Source: DASRAA01 sp963814165 (GTDB lineage: Bacteria > Acidobacteriota > Terriglobia > Terriglobales > Acidobacteriaceae). From it: a stretch of 64,000 nucleotides of DNA. Shown in pieces: positions 45,282 to 54,494 of the stretch. The notes beneath the pieces were generated by a model that worked only from the letters and a program-made list of their open reading frames with translations, ran no database searches and was not told the DNA's origin. The position numbers and the translations under genes are program-made. Position 1 is the stretch's first letter; every line of letters begins with the position of its first letter. The DNA lies in NCBI GenBank assembly GCA_963814165.1, contig CAWFBW010000008.1:434001-498000 (forward strand). The letters run 5' to 3'.

Positions 45282-45578
45282 TCAGCCCAGCACCGGGCGC
45301 AGCTTGTCTTCCACCTGCGCGGCCCGCAGTCCGGCGATACGAATCAGTTTTTGGCGGCTGGATTCTCCGGCGGCTATCGTAACTGACGAACGCGCAACAT
45401 TCAAAAATTTCGCGAGGAAGGCGATGCAGGCCTCGTTGGCGCGGCCTTCGACGGGAGGCGTGGTGAGAGACAACTTGATGGCGTCGCCGATGGTGCCGGT
45501 GATGGCGTTCTTGCGGGCGCGGGGATGAACCTTTACCTGAAACGTCGCTCCGGCAGGCGTGTCGTGGATGGGAATCAT
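45282..45578 (-). CDS. yggU: DUF167/YggU family protein
   Basis: About 98 aa from ATG 45578 (MIPIHDTPAGATFQVKVHPR); a start at 45596 is also open. The conserved VHPRARKNAITGTIGDAIKL, TTPPVEGRANEACIAFLAKF and SSVTIAAGESSRQKLIRI define DUF167/YggU. It lies downstream of yggS, a common pairing. Function is unknown. Confidence 0.9.
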   Translation of the reverse strand: MIPIHDTPAGATFQVKVHPRARKNAITGTIGDAIKLSLTTPPVEGRANEACIAFLAKFLNVARSSVTIAAGESSRQKLIRIAGLRAAQVEDKLRPVLG

Positions 45579-45660
45579 GACCGAGAAAGCCCGCAAGGGT
45601 TGGGCGATGAGGTTCGAGTTTCCTCAGGGGCTAAAGCCCAGCATTTATGACGTATCGATC

Positions 45661-45687
45661 GGCACGGCTGAAGCCGTGCCCCTTCAA
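45661..45687. repeat. Palindromic repeat GGCACGGCTGAAGCCGTGCC
   Basis: A perfect 8-bp stem around TGAA followed by CCTTCAAA. It is a copy of the elements at 5053 and 46552 and lies between yggU and yggS. Confidence 0.65.
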
Positions 45688-45706
45688 ATCGCATACGCGT
45701 GACCAG

Positions 45707-46404
45707 TCATGGGCGCACTCCGAAAATGGCGGTGCCGATGCGTACGCAGGTCGAGCCTTCTTCGATGGCGACTTCAAAGTCGTGCGACATGCCCATGGAG
45801 AGCGTGTCGAAGGTGACGGCGGCGAAATTGCGCGCCGCGAGCCGGTCCCGGAGTTCGCGAAGCTTGCGGAAGTACGGGCGCGCGCCTTCAGGATCATCGG
45901 TGAAGGGTGGAATCGTCATCAGCCCGCGGATATGCAGGTTCGCCCACGTTGGCGCCTGGTTGAGGGTGGCGTAGAGCTCGGGCGAATCGGGGGCCAGTCC
46001 GCTCTTAGCTTCTTCGCCGCCGACGTTGATCTCGATCAGCACATCAAGCGTCTTGCCGAGCTTCTGAGCGGAGTCGTTCATGCGCTGCGCCAGCTTGGCC
46101 GAGTCGATAGAGTCGACCGCGTGAAAAATCTCTGCCGCCTTGGCCGTCTTGTTCGATTGCAGGTGGCCGATCATGTGGAACTTCGCATCGGTCAGGCTTC
46201 TGCACGGGGAAACTTGTCCGCGAATTCTTGCACGCGATTCTCGCCGAAAAGGCGCTGACCGGCAGCGTAGGCTTCGAGGATGGCGTCGGCTGGGAATGTC
46301 TTGCACACCGCCATCAGAGCGATGTCGTCCGGGGCGCGGCCTGCGCGGCGGGCGGCAGTGGCGATGCAGTCATGAATGCCTGCGAGGTTGGAGGCGATGG
46401 TCAC
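45707..46404 (-). pseudogene. yggS: PLP homeostasis protein YggS (PLPBP), one frameshift
   Basis: From ATG 46404 (MTIASNLAGIHDCIATAARR) the frame has LMAVCKTFPADAILEAYAAG (PLP lysine K) and RLFGENRVQEFADKFP, then breaks near 46195-46199 and resumes as LTDAKFHMIGHLQSNKTAKA, DVLIEINVGGEEAKSG and SMGMSHDFEVAIEEGSTCVR. One missing base restores a ~233-aa protein of normal length. The family balances pyridoxal phosphate. The break may be a sequence error. Confidence 0.85.
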
Positions 46405-46551
46405 GGAAGGTCCAGTCTAGAGCATTTGCCACACGTCTGCGCTGGGTGGAGCACGCCTTCAGAGACTGCGGAAAGAGTGGGTAAAACAGATCCCCCGCCG
46501 TGCCGCCGTGCGGGACGGCGAGGAGGGATGACAAAATTAGACGACTTGCAC

Positions 46552-46578
46552 GGCGCAGCTAAAGCTGCGCCCTTCAAA
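46552..46578. repeat. Palindromic repeat GGCGCAGCTAAAGCTGCGCC
   Basis: A stem around TAAA followed by CTTCAAA. It is the third copy of the family at 5053 and 45661. Confidence 0.6.
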
Positions 46579-46776
46579 ACCGATGCAAACGAGTTTTTTT
46601 CCGCAGCCTGTTCAGGCGCGCATCGGAAGAGGCTTCGAACAGGACGACTTTAGCCGCTGCTTTCGAACATTACCTCAGGCGCTAAAGCGCTCCTCAGCGA
46701 CTGCTGCATAGTGGACGCCTAAAGGCATCCTCCACCCGCGCTCCCTGCGGCGTTCAACCATCGGCCCAAAGCAAAA

Positions 46777-46797
46777 GGCGCGGACTCCCTCCGCGCC
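46777..46797 (-). terminator. Intrinsic terminator after the OPT transporter gene
   Basis: GGCGCGGA and TCCGCGCC form a perfect 8-bp stem with a 5-base loop. On the minus strand it is followed by TTTTGCTTT, 40 bases beyond the OPT stop codon. Confidence 0.75.
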
Positions 46798-46837
46798 CTT
46801 CACTAACCTGCTGACAACCGAGAACTGACAGCTGTCC

Positions 46838-48886
46838 TTACATAATCGCCGTCGGCGGCGCCGGCTCATCCGGGCTGCCCGCGTTGGCCAGCGGCACGCG
46901 CACCATCACGAAGCCGAGAATCACCAGCACGATGAAGCCCGAGATCACGCTGGGATGCGCGAAGATTACGGGCAGAGGCCATTGCTTGTACTTGAAAATG
47001 GCAATGACAATGCCCATGAGCGCCTCACCCGCAATGAATCCGGAGGCCGTCAACACCCCCGCATTCTCGACGCGGGCCTTCTGCGCATCGTTGAAGTCGC
47101 GGCTGTCACGCATCTTGTCGGTGATCCAGCGAATCATGCCGCCGAGGAAAATCGCAAACGTAGTTTCCAGCGGCAGGTACATGCCGACGGCGAAGAGCAT
47201 GGGGCTCTTCACTTCAATCATGATTAGCGCAAGGCCCATGAGGATGCCGACCACAATCAACGGCCACGCCATCTCTCCGCCGACGATGCCGCGCGAGAGC
47301 ATGGCCATCAGTCCGGCTTGCGGCGCCGACAACTGACGGTCGCCGAATCCGATGCCCCCGCCGTTAATGTTGGCCTGGTTGAGCAGCATGAGGACAGGGA
47401 ACAATGCGAAGCTGGCGACCGCTACGCCCATGAAATCGCCGATCTGCATCTTGCTGGGCGTGCCGCCGAGGATGTGTCCGACTTTCAGGTCTTGCAACAT
47501 CTCGCCTGCCACCGCCGACGAGACGCAGACCACGGCCGCGACTCCCAGCACGGCAGCGACACCATGAATACCAGAGACGCCGATCAGCACCATCAACAGC
47601 GCGGCGATAATCAGCGTCGCCAGCGTGAGTCCGGAAATCGGGTTGTTGGACGAACCGATCAAGCCAACGAGGTTGCCCGACACCGCAGCAAAGAAGAACC
47701 CCACGATGATCATCACCACGGCGGCCAAGATGCCCGCGGTCCATGAGTCGGCGTAGCTACGATACAGAAAGATCATGCTGAGCAATACGACCAGCAATCC
47801 GCCAAAGACATACTTGGCGTTGATATCGCGTTCAGTTCGCGCGGTACCGGCGTGTGCTGCGGCGGATTTCTTTAAATCAGAGACCGCTCGCGCCATGCCC
47901 GATCCCAGGCTCTTCCGCATGCGGAACAACGTGTAGCACGCGCCTACCAACATTCCGCCGACGGCAATCGGACGGACGATGAAACTCCATACCGCACCGG
48001 CCTGGCCTGCCCAGAAAGTTTCATCGGGAGTTACACCCGCGGGTACGAACTGTGCAACGAACGTCGGACCGCCGAGAAACAGGATCAGCGGCACCAGCAA
48101 TCCCCAAGCGATCACGCCGCCCGCGAAGTTGAGCGATGCCAGCCGTGGTCCGATGATGTATCCCACGCCGAGATACGCCGGACTGATGGCGGGCGCCGAG
48201 ACTGTAGTGACAGCTCCTGCGGGCAAGGTGGGGGCCGTCGCCGAGCGGCCCATGCGCACAAAGCTCGTTCCCAGACTGCCAACGTTCACGATGAAGTCTT
48301 TGCTGGCGTTGAACAGGCTAAACTGCCCCAGCAGGTAAATGATGCCGCCGAATCCCATGTTGCCGAAAAGGATCTTTGCTGCGCGGCTGCCCTGCTGCCC
48401 GGCGATGTGAATCTGCGATGCTGCCACCGATTCCGGGAAGGGAAGCTCAGGGTCTTCCACCATCACGCGGCGAAGCAAGGTGACAAAGAGGATGCCGAGC
48501 GTTCCACCGACCAGCATCAGGATTGACGACTTCCAATAGGCATGTTCGAAGTCGAAGACCGGCCACGCGCCGGAAATCACGAAAGCCGGAATCGTGAAGA
48601 TCGCGCCCGCCGCCACAGACTCGCCAATCGAACCCACGGTTCGTGCGATGTTCTCTTCGAGAATCGAGCCCTTCATCATACGCAACACGGCCATGCCGAT
48701 GACCGCAGCCGGATACGTGGCGGCAATGGTCATGCCGGCGCGCAGGCCAAGATATGCGTTTGCGGCGCCCAGGACGACAGTCATCACCAAGCCCAGCAAA
48801 ACGGCGCGGACGGTGAACTCCGCCATGGTGGTGTTCTCAGGAACGTAGGACCGGAACGATTTTTCCGGTGCGGCAGAAGTAGCCAT
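46838..48886 (-). CDS. OPT family oligopeptide transporter
   Basis: About 682 aa from ATG 48886, with some 14-16 membrane segments. NTTMAEFTVRAVLLGLVMTV, GLRAGMTIAATYPAAVIGMA and LFVTLLRRVMVEDPELPFPE are characteristic of the bacterial OPT family (PF03169). Members move oligopeptides or metal chelates by proton symport; the substrate is not readable. Ends with PDEPAPPTAIM. A terminator follows. Confidence 0.9.
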   Translation of the reverse strand: MATSAAPEKSFRSYVPENTTMAEFTVRAVLLGLVMTVVLGAANAYLGLRAGMTIAATYPAAVIGMAVLRMMKGSILEENIARTVGSIGESVAAGAIFTIPAFVISGAWPVFDFEHAYWKSSILMLVGGTLGILFVTLLRRVMVEDPELPFPESVAASQIHIAGQQGSRAAKILFGNMGFGGIIYLLGQFSLFNASKDFIVNVGSLGTSFVRMGRSATAPTLPAGAVTTVSAPAISPAYLGVGYIIGPRLASLNFAGGVIAWGLLVPLILFLGGPTFVAQFVPAGVTPDETFWAGQAGAVWSFIVRPIAVGGMLVGACYTLFRMRKSLGSGMARAVSDLKKSAAAHAGTARTERDINAKYVFGGLLVVLLSMIFLYRSYADSWTAGILAAVVMIIVGFFFAAVSGNLVGLIGSSNNPISGLTLATLIIAALLMVLIGVSGIHGVAAVLGVAAVVCVSSAVAGEMLQDLKVGHILGGTPSKMQIGDFMGVAVASFALFPVLMLLNQANINGGGIGFGDRQLSAPQAGLMAMLSRGIVGGEMAWPLIVVGILMGLALIMIEVKSPMLFAVGMYLPLETTFAIFLGGMIRWITDKMRDSRDFNDAQKARVENAGVLTASGFIAGEALMGIVIAIFKYKQWPLPVIFAHPSVISGFIVLVILGFVMVRVPLANAGSPDEPAPPTAIM

Positions 48887-49052
48887 AGACAATAACCCTC
48901 GCTCAGACCCCAAATAACTGCGACCGCGCAAGTTAGCACGGCAGGCGCGCGTCCGACAAGTGCCGTCCCAAAGTGGCCCGGCGGCGAACCCCTCAGTAGC
49001 TTACCAGCAATGAAATTTGTGTGAATCACCCAAGTTGGTACTAGCCGGTGCG

Positions 49053-49081
49053 TTGCACCGCGCGGAAGAAATTACTATACT
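49053..49081 (+). promoter_or_regulatory. Candidate promoter immediately upstream of comF
   Basis: TTGCAC (49053-49058), a 17-base spacer and TATACT (49076-49081) lie just before the comF ATG at 49091. Transcription would start about 3 bases before that ATG, so a leaderless mRNA is possible. Confidence 0.4.
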
Positions 49082-49090
49082 GACCTCAAG

Positions 49091-50032
49091 ATGCCTCTCG
49101 GGAGGCGAAAGCCTTTCGTGGTCGGCACATTCGACTGGAGGGTAGTCTTCAGCAGTCGTGCGACACTAGAGCGACAGCGACGAGTACAGCGCGCCGAGCA
49201 GCGTTTCACCCTCGTCGCGCCAGTTGTTGCCGTAGCACGTAGCGTTTTCTCCGTATTCTTCCCCTCTGATTGCAAGCTCTGTGGTCTCCCCCTCGTTAAC
49301 ATTTCTCGCCTGCCCGTGTGCCATGACTGTCTGTGCGCAGTGGAGCCCATTCGCGCCCCGCAATGCGTGCAGTGCGGCGAACGATTACTGCCCGCCCAAC
49401 TCTTGATGGGCGACGGGCGCTGCCGGGGATGCCACGAATTCGAACCTGACTTCGACCGAGCGGTTTCGTTTGGCGAGTATGCCGGAACCGTTCGTGGAAT
49501 GATCCACCTTCTCAAGTACGACAACGTGATGCCGGCCGTGCCGGTGCTGGGCAGGTTGCTGGCGGAAGCGATCCAGCAACTCGATCTCACCGGCGACAAC
49601 GCGCCTGTGCTGGTGCCGGTTCCGCTGCACAAAACCAAGCGCAGTGAACGTGGGTTCAACCAGTCCGAGCTGATTCTGCGATCGGCGGCTAAGCGCCTGC
49701 CGCAGCCTTTAGAAATCGCGGTCGTGCTCAAGCGCCAACGGCCTACGCACTCGCAAGTCGGATTGACCCGTGAAGAACGCATCGCCAATCTGCGCGACGC
49801 GTTTCGCGTGGTCGAGCCCGAGCGCGTGAAAGGCAAAACGGTCATCGTGGTTGACGACGTGATGACCACCGGAACCACGGTTTCCGAGTGCGCCCGCGTG
49901 CTCAAGAAGGCCGGGGCCGAACTAGTTTGGGCAGCGACGGTCGCTCGCACTCTCAAGAGTGCCGGGCAGCCCGAAGCTGTCGAATCCGATACAGGGGAGG
50001 ATGTCGAAGCGGCCCTCGCCGCTTCGGTCTAG
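49091..50032 (+). CDS. comF: ComF family phosphoribosyltransferase-like protein
   Basis: This 313-aa protein has an N-terminal zinc region (CKLCGLPL, CHDCLCAV, CVQCGERL, CRGCHEF) and a PRTase domain with VIVVDDVMTTGTTVSECARV, the PRPP-binding loop. RSERGFNQSELILRSAAKRL is the ComF hallmark. ComF helps DNA uptake during competence in several bacteria. The first ~50 residues are not conserved and no Shine-Dalgarno precedes ATG 49091, so the start is uncertain. Confidence 0.85.
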   Translation: MPLGRRKPFVVGTFDWRVVFSSRATLERQRRVQRAEQRFTLVAPVVAVARSVFSVFFPSDCKLCGLPLVNISRLPVCHDCLCAVEPIRAPQCVQCGERLLPAQLLMGDGRCRGCHEFEPDFDRAVSFGEYAGTVRGMIHLLKYDNVMPAVPVLGRLLAEAIQQLDLTGDNAPVLVPVPLHKTKRSERGFNQSELILRSAAKRLPQPLEIAVVLKRQRPTHSQVGLTREERIANLRDAFRVVEPERVKGKTVIVVDDVMTTGTTVSECARVLKKAGAELVWAATVARTLKSAGQPEAVESDTGEDVEAALAASV

Positions 50033-50038
50033 GGGGAT

Positions 50039-50650
50039 ATGTCCACGGCAGCTCATAGCTCTGCGTCGCGATACGGTAAGTCCCTGGCGGGATGCATGCA
50101 CCATGCGCGGGTAAGCACTGACGAGCGGTTGCACTCGCCCATGCACTCGCCGGTGCTGGTGTTGAACGCCTCTTACGAACCCATCAATGTCTGTGCTGCG
50201 CGTCGTGCGATCGTGCTGGTGCTGAAAGGTGTCGCCATGATGGAAGAGGCGAACGGGCATCACCTCCACGCTGCACGGTTGGCCATTCATGTGCCGTCGG
50301 TGATTCGCCTGTTGGAGTACCGCCGCATTCCGCACCAGACGCGCGCACTGTCGCGCAAGAACATCCTGCTGCGCGACCGCAATACCTGCCAGTACTGCGG
50401 CAAGATTCTCGCTGCCGGTGAACTCACGCTCGACCATGTCATCCCGCGTTCGCGCGGCGGCGCGTCCACCTGGGAGAACCTGGTGGCCTGCTGCCACAAC
50501 TGCAATCGCAAGAAGGGAAGCATGCTGCCACACGAGTGCAACATGCGCTTGAGCCGCGAGCCGCGTCCGTTCAACCTGCACACCAGTCGCCACATCATGC
50601 GGCTGATGGGACGGTCGGACTCGAAGTGGCAGAAGTATTTGTACTACTGA
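50039..50650 (+). CDS. HNH endonuclease family protein
   Basis: This 203-aa protein has CQYCGKILAAGELTLDHVIP, RSRGGASTWENLVACCHNCN and RKKGSMLPHECN: the two CxxC pairs, the DH and the N of an HNH nuclease domain (PF01844). The conserved region begins at SPVLVLNASYEPINVCAARR, so the true start could be ATG 50141. It follows comF by 6 bases, so the pair is probably co-transcribed. Such single-copy HNH proteins have unknown targets. Confidence 0.85.
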   Translation: MSTAAHSSASRYGKSLAGCMHHARVSTDERLHSPMHSPVLVLNASYEPINVCAARRAIVLVLKGVAMMEEANGHHLHAARLAIHVPSVIRLLEYRRIPHQTRALSRKNILLRDRNTCQYCGKILAAGELTLDHVIPRSRGGASTWENLVACCHNCNRKKGSMLPHECNMRLSREPRPFNLHTSRHIMRLMGRSDSKWQKYLYY

Positions 50651-50677
50651 GCTGTAACTGGTCACGCGCGAAATACG

Positions 50678-50706
50678 AAAGCCCCCGGTCTATTAGGCGG
50701 GGCTTT
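50678..50706. terminator. Bidirectional intrinsic terminator
   Basis: AAAGCCCC (50678-50685) pairs with GGGGCTTT (50699-50706), followed by TGCTTGC on the plus strand. It lies between the convergent HNH and LolA-like genes. Confidence 0.65.
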
Positions 50707-50737
50707 TGCTTGCAACTGGAGCATTTCAGGAATGCCG

Positions 50738-50796
50738 CCGGGTTAATACCCGGCTCCCGTCGAAAGGCCCATGCTGGACGCGGCGTTGAAGCGCCG
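50738..50796. repeat. Two adjacent palindromes between HNH and LolA-like genes
   Basis: GCCGGGTTAATACCCGGC (50738-50755) and GCGGCGTTGAAGCGCCGC (50779-50796) are each perfect inverted repeats with short loops. The second resembles the TGAA-loop family at 5053. Confidence 0.6.
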
Positions 50797-50839
50797 CTCT
50801 ACCATAACCATCACAGGCGACAATAAATCACCGCTCTGG

Positions 50840-51712
50840 CTACTGCTTCGGTGGCGTACTCGCCGGTGGCTGGGTGGCCGGTGGCGGCTGTTTGCCGTCC
50901 TTGCCCGTTCCGATATCCTGCCCTTCGTAGGTAATCTTCACATTTGCGCCGAAGCGCTTGTAGTCGGTGTATTTCACGATCTGCTTAATGTGAATATCAC
51001 CGCTCGAAAAGTGCAGCACGTCGTCGACCTTGGTATAGACCGGGAACCAGTACTTGCCGTCCACCTGGTCACGCCAGGTAGTGAAGTTGGGGAACAGGTT
51101 TTCCTGGCCGCCCCTCTTCTTGACGCCGAGGTCGGGTACGTTCTTGCCGTAGGTCTTCACGATCTGGAAGTCGCGATCGTCCACCCAGATACGCCCCTGG
51201 AAATAACGCCGGTTCTTCTCGATCTGCTTGGGAGCGATGTCGAACACGTAGGTCCCGATCTCGTCGATGCGCTGCTTGCCGACGTACAAAATCTGGTACT
51301 CCGGAATCTCATCGCTGGTCAACACGAACGGCATCCGGTTCTGGATATCGTCAAAGTCCTCTTTGGTCATGGTGATGCCCACCAGCGACGACTGCGGCGC
51401 AAACACGACGTGTTCCATGCGCTTGCCCCTGTCGTCGAAGAGGATGTCTTCCACCTGCTTGTACTCGCCGTTCACCGTGTCGCCGTCGAGCGTCTGTACG
51501 GTGAGCGACTGCCGGTAGGTATAGTTCTCGCGCGCGATCTTGAACTCTTTTTCCTTGGCGGCAAATTTCTGGATGATCTGCTCCTCGGTGATGCCTTGGG
51601 GCGGCGATGTGTCGAGCTCGCCTTCACCGCGTTGTGCCGCGGCGAGCGAAACAAGGTTCAGCGTAAGCAGGCCAAGGGCCAGAAAATGCAGAAGGGATCG
51701 TGGGGAAGTCAT
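50840..51712 (-). CDS. Secreted outer-membrane lipoprotein-sorting-like protein
   Basis: About 290 aa from ATG 51712 (AGGAA upstream). A signal peptide is clear: TSPRSLLHFLALGLLTLNLV then SLAAAQ. The body has a beta-rich LolA/LolB-like pattern (ENYTYRQSLTVQTLDGDTVN, YVFDIAPKQIEKNRRYFQGR, KTYGKNVPDLGVKK, YWFPVYTKVDDVLHFSSGDI). The tail is Pro/Gln/Thr-rich. Such proteins are common in Acidobacteria. The precise role is unknown. Confidence 0.75.
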   Translation of the reverse strand: MTSPRSLLHFLALGLLTLNLVSLAAAQRGEGELDTSPPQGITEEQIIQKFAAKEKEFKIARENYTYRQSLTVQTLDGDTVNGEYKQVEDILFDDRGKRMEHVVFAPQSSLVGITMTKEDFDDIQNRMPFVLTSDEIPEYQILYVGKQRIDEIGTYVFDIAPKQIEKNRRYFQGRIWVDDRDFQIVKTYGKNVPDLGVKKRGGQENLFPNFTTWRDQVDGKYWFPVYTKVDDVLHFSSGDIHIKQIVKYTDYKRFGANVKITYEGQDIGTGKDGKQPPPATQPPASTPPKQ

Positions 51713-51865
51713 CAAGGTTCCTGCCATCATTGTATTCGATGAAGACCGCGGTGCAGGCGATTCCCGCAGTCCTGTCAGAAGCCGCCAACGTAGTAGAAAC
51801 CCAGCGCGAAACCGTTTGTTGCCGGACACCCACTGAGCGCCGATACTTCGTACAAACCGGTCATT

Positions 51866-52576
51866 CTAAACAGCCAGCTTATGAAGGGCGGGCGAGTTCT
51901 GGATCCGCAGCGTGGAACCATGAAACTCGGCGATGCCCTGCTTACGAAAATCGGCAAGCGTTCGCGTAACCGTCTCCCGCGACATGCCGATAATTTGACC
52001 GATCTCTTCGTGGGTCAAGGCAACTTTGATTCCCTTGGCGGTCGCCACCCTGGAATCCTCGTGAGACCAATCCAGAATCAGGCGGGCGATTCGTTGTGGG
52101 GCAGAACGCATGACGAAGGAGCGAAGATGTTGATATGCCTGCTGGCACTCGCGGCTGAGATGGATAGCCACCTGCATATTTGCTTCAGGGTATTCCTGCA
52201 GAAACCTGAGAAAGTCCTCCCGTTTCACAAAATTGAGCTGGCAGGGTTGGCCGGTTTCCGCCGTCAACTCGTGGGGGCCTCCGGACACGGTCGTGTTCAG
52301 CCCCAGCACCTCACCCGGCTGAGCAATCTTGAGAATGAGGATCTGTCCCTGGTTCGAAGATGTCGCCAGTTTCACCCTGCCTTTGCAAAGGATGTAAATT
52401 CCGCGACACGTCTGGCCTTCGCCGAACAGCATTGCCCCGGCAGGATACGAGAGTGTGAACTTTATCTTTTGAAAGGCTTCCATATCCGCTTTAGGCAATC
52501 GGCAGAAGAAGCCCTCGGAACAGAGCTTGCACGAGAGACAGTCTTCGACCAGTTCCATTCCGTACGGTGAATGCAT
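51866..52576 (-). CDS. CRP/FNR family regulator with N-terminal cysteine cluster
   Basis: This 236-aa regulator has a cyclic-nucleotide-binding-like beta barrel (GAMLFGEGQTCRGIYILCKG) and a CRP-type HTH (VALTHEEIGQIIGMSRETVT, RTLADFRKQGIAEFHG). The N-terminus carries CLSCKLCSEGFFC with cysteines at 13, 16, 19 and 25, and another Cys near 111. Four cysteines in this position recall the FNR [4Fe-4S] oxygen sensor, though the first spacing differs from E. coli FNR. It probably senses oxygen or redox state. Confidence 0.85.
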   Translation of the reverse strand: MHSPYGMELVEDCLSCKLCSEGFFCRLPKADMEAFQKIKFTLSYPAGAMLFGEGQTCRGIYILCKGRVKLATSSNQGQILILKIAQPGEVLGLNTTVSGGPHELTAETGQPCQLNFVKREDFLRFLQEYPEANMQVAIHLSRECQQAYQHLRSFVMRSAPQRIARLILDWSHEDSRVATAKGIKVALTHEEIGQIIGMSRETVTRTLADFRKQGIAEFHGSTLRIQNSPALHKLAV

Positions 52577-52602
52577 TGCCGTCCTCGCAGTCGGGCAACC
52601 AT

Positions 52603-52680
52603 GTTGCGGCAGAGTCCCCGGCAGTGGAATTGGGAATTGACGTTGCTCTTTGAGGGCCGACTGCCGGGGACTCTACGCCT
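52603..52680. repeat. Long perfect inverted repeat upstream of the FNR-like gene
   Basis: AGAGTCCCCGGCAGT (52611-52625) is exactly inverted at 52660-52674, separated by 34 bases. It lies 30-100 bases upstream of the FNR-like start codon and looks like a REP element; it might also be a regulatory structure. Confidence 0.65.
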
Positions 52681-52811
52681 ATGATTGGCGACAACGATAG
52701 ATGGCCGAGCGACACAAGTCTGTGCAATATTGCTCACATTGGCGATTTTTATCGTTTTCCCTACCCACCGAAGGAGTAGTGGAAACACGGCCCGTAGTCG
52801 CTCGAAGGCAT

Positions 52812-54494
52812 TTAAATCTCGTGCTTCTGAAACCGCTCTTTCAGCCGGTCGCACGCGCGCACCGTCAGAGCCATCATGGTCAGCGTCGGATTCTGGCACG
52901 CTGAAGAGGTAAAGCAAGCTCCGTCCATGACAAACAGGTTCTTAACGTCATGTGCCTGATTCCAAGCGTCCAGCACTGACTTCTTCGGGTCGTTGCCCAT
53001 GCGAGCCGTGCCGACTTCGTGTACCGCCATGCCCGGCATTTCGGACTTCGTGGTCACCTGGATGTCTTTTGCTCCGGCGGCTTCGAGCATCTCTGCTGCC
53101 GACACGCCGGCGTCGCGCATCAGTGCGGCCTCGTTTTCGCCATGCGTCATGCTGATCCGCAGCGCCGGAATCCCCCACGCATCCTTGAGGTTCGGATCGA
53201 TCTCGCAGAAGTTGTCCCAGCGTGCCAGCGACTCGCCGAAAGCGCCCATCCCCACGCGATAGATGCCTTCCTTTACCGCCTTCTTGTATTCGCTCCCGAA
53301 GCCGGGTGCATCAAAGTAGAACTCCGGCCCCGCGCCCCCCTGAAAGCCGTAGCCGCGAAGGAAGTGCGGGTTCTTACCGCTCTGCGGAGTGTTTCTGAAC
53401 CTTACGATATAGATCCCATTCGGACGGACGGGCGAATTCGCGTTCGGTCGAATCGAATAATCCCGAAACACGCCATTCGCGCCGCCACCCATGGCGTGAT
53501 CCATCAAATAGTGCCCCAACGCGCCGCTCGAGTTCGCCAGCCCATTCGGATGCTCGCGCGTCGAGGAATTCAGCAGGATGCGGGTGGATTCCAGCGCCTG
53601 CGCGCAAAGTATCACGCTGCGCCCGTGGACCTCTTTCGTCTCGTGCGTCAGCCGGTCGACATACGTCACGCCGCGTGCCTTGTTTCCGGCGGTGTCCATG
53701 TCCACACGACTCACTACGGCGTTCGTTATCAACGTGCAATTGCCCGAACTCACCGCGTCCTTCACCGTGGTAAACGGGCTGCTGAAGTACGAGAACGTCA
53801 TGCAGCCGCGCTCGCACGGCCCGCAGTAATGGCACGGCAGGCGGTTGTTATGCATCTGCGTCAGCACCGCGACGCGGCCAATCGTCACCGTGCGCCCAAA
53901 CTTCGCTCGCGAGCTTTCGCGCAACCGAATCTCGCCGCAACTCATCTCCATCGGCGGCAGGAAGTCGCCATCGGGAAGCATCGGATTATTTTCCACCGCT
54001 CCGCTGATTCCCACGTAGCGCTCGACAATGTCGTAGTACGGCGCCAGGTCGGCGTATGAGATGGGCCAGTCGTCGCCATAGCCGTCGCGGCTGGCGGCCT
54101 TGAAATCCACGTCGCTGAAGCGATAACTATGCCGGCCCCACACCAGCGAGCGCCCGCCCACAACGCGGCAGCGCTGCCAACTGAACGGCTTGTCCGCAGG
54201 CGTGCTGTAGGGGTTCTCCAGATCGTTAACGAACCATTCGTAGTTGTATTCCATGCAGGCATAGCACTGCCGCTGGATCGGCCGCGTCTTCACCATGATG
54301 GGCGAATGGTTTCGATACTTCAGCTTGAATGCCGGCACGTGCTCGGTGAACTCACTCGGAGAAACCGCGCGCCCCGCATCGAGCAGCGCCACCTTCAGTC
54401 CGGCTTCGGCCAGCCGCTTGGCAGCCCAGCCGCCGGTTGCGCCCGAGCCCACAACCACTACGTCGTATGTCGGTTTGAGGGGGTCTTGAGGCAT
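52812..54494 (-). CDS. GMC family oxidoreductase (FAD-dependent)
   Basis: About 560 aa from ATG 54494. The FAD site is YDVVVVGSGATGGWAAKRLA near the N-terminus, and the C-terminal GTARMGNDPKKSVLDAWNQA and CQNPTLTMMALTVRACDRL fit GMC enzymes of the gluconate/glucose dehydrogenase type. Cys residues in HNNRLPCHYCGPCERGCMTF are typical of this subgroup. Its gene overlaps by one base the upstream gene for a subunit-3-like partner. The electron donor is probably a sugar or sugar acid. Confidence 0.9.
   Translation of the reverse strand: MPQDPLKPTYDVVVVGSGATGGWAAKRLAEAGLKVALLDAGRAVSPSEFTEHVPAFKLKYRNHSPIMVKTRPIQRQCYACMEYNYEWFVNDLENPYSTPADKPFSWQRCRVVGGRSLVWGRHSYRFSDVDFKAASRDGYGDDWPISYADLAPYYDIVERYVGISGAVENNPMLPDGDFLPPMEMSCGEIRLRESSRAKFGRTVTIGRVAVLTQMHNNRLPCHYCGPCERGCMTFSYFSSPFTTVKDAVSSGNCTLITNAVVSRVDMDTAGNKARGVTYVDRLTHETKEVHGRSVILCAQALESTRILLNSSTREHPNGLANSSGALGHYLMDHAMGGGANGVFRDYSIRPNANSPVRPNGIYIVRFRNTPQSGKNPHFLRGYGFQGGAGPEFYFDAPGFGSEYKKAVKEGIYRVGMGAFGESLARWDNFCEIDPNLKDAWGIPALRISMTHGENEAALMRDAGVSAAEMLEAAGAKDIQVTTKSEMPGMAVHEVGTARMGNDPKKSVLDAWNQAHDVKNLFVMDGACFTSSACQNPTLTMMALTVRACDRLKERFQKHEI

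Larger units (their letters stand above)
46405..46837. other. Non-coding gap with palindromic repeats
   Basis: No gene supported. The gap holds the repeat at 46552-46578, a MITE-end-like GAGTTTTTTTCCGCAGCCTG (about 46590-46609), CAGGCGCTAAAGCGCTCCT and ACGCCTAAAGGCATCC palindromes (46675-46735), and the terminator at 46777. Confidence 0.55.
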
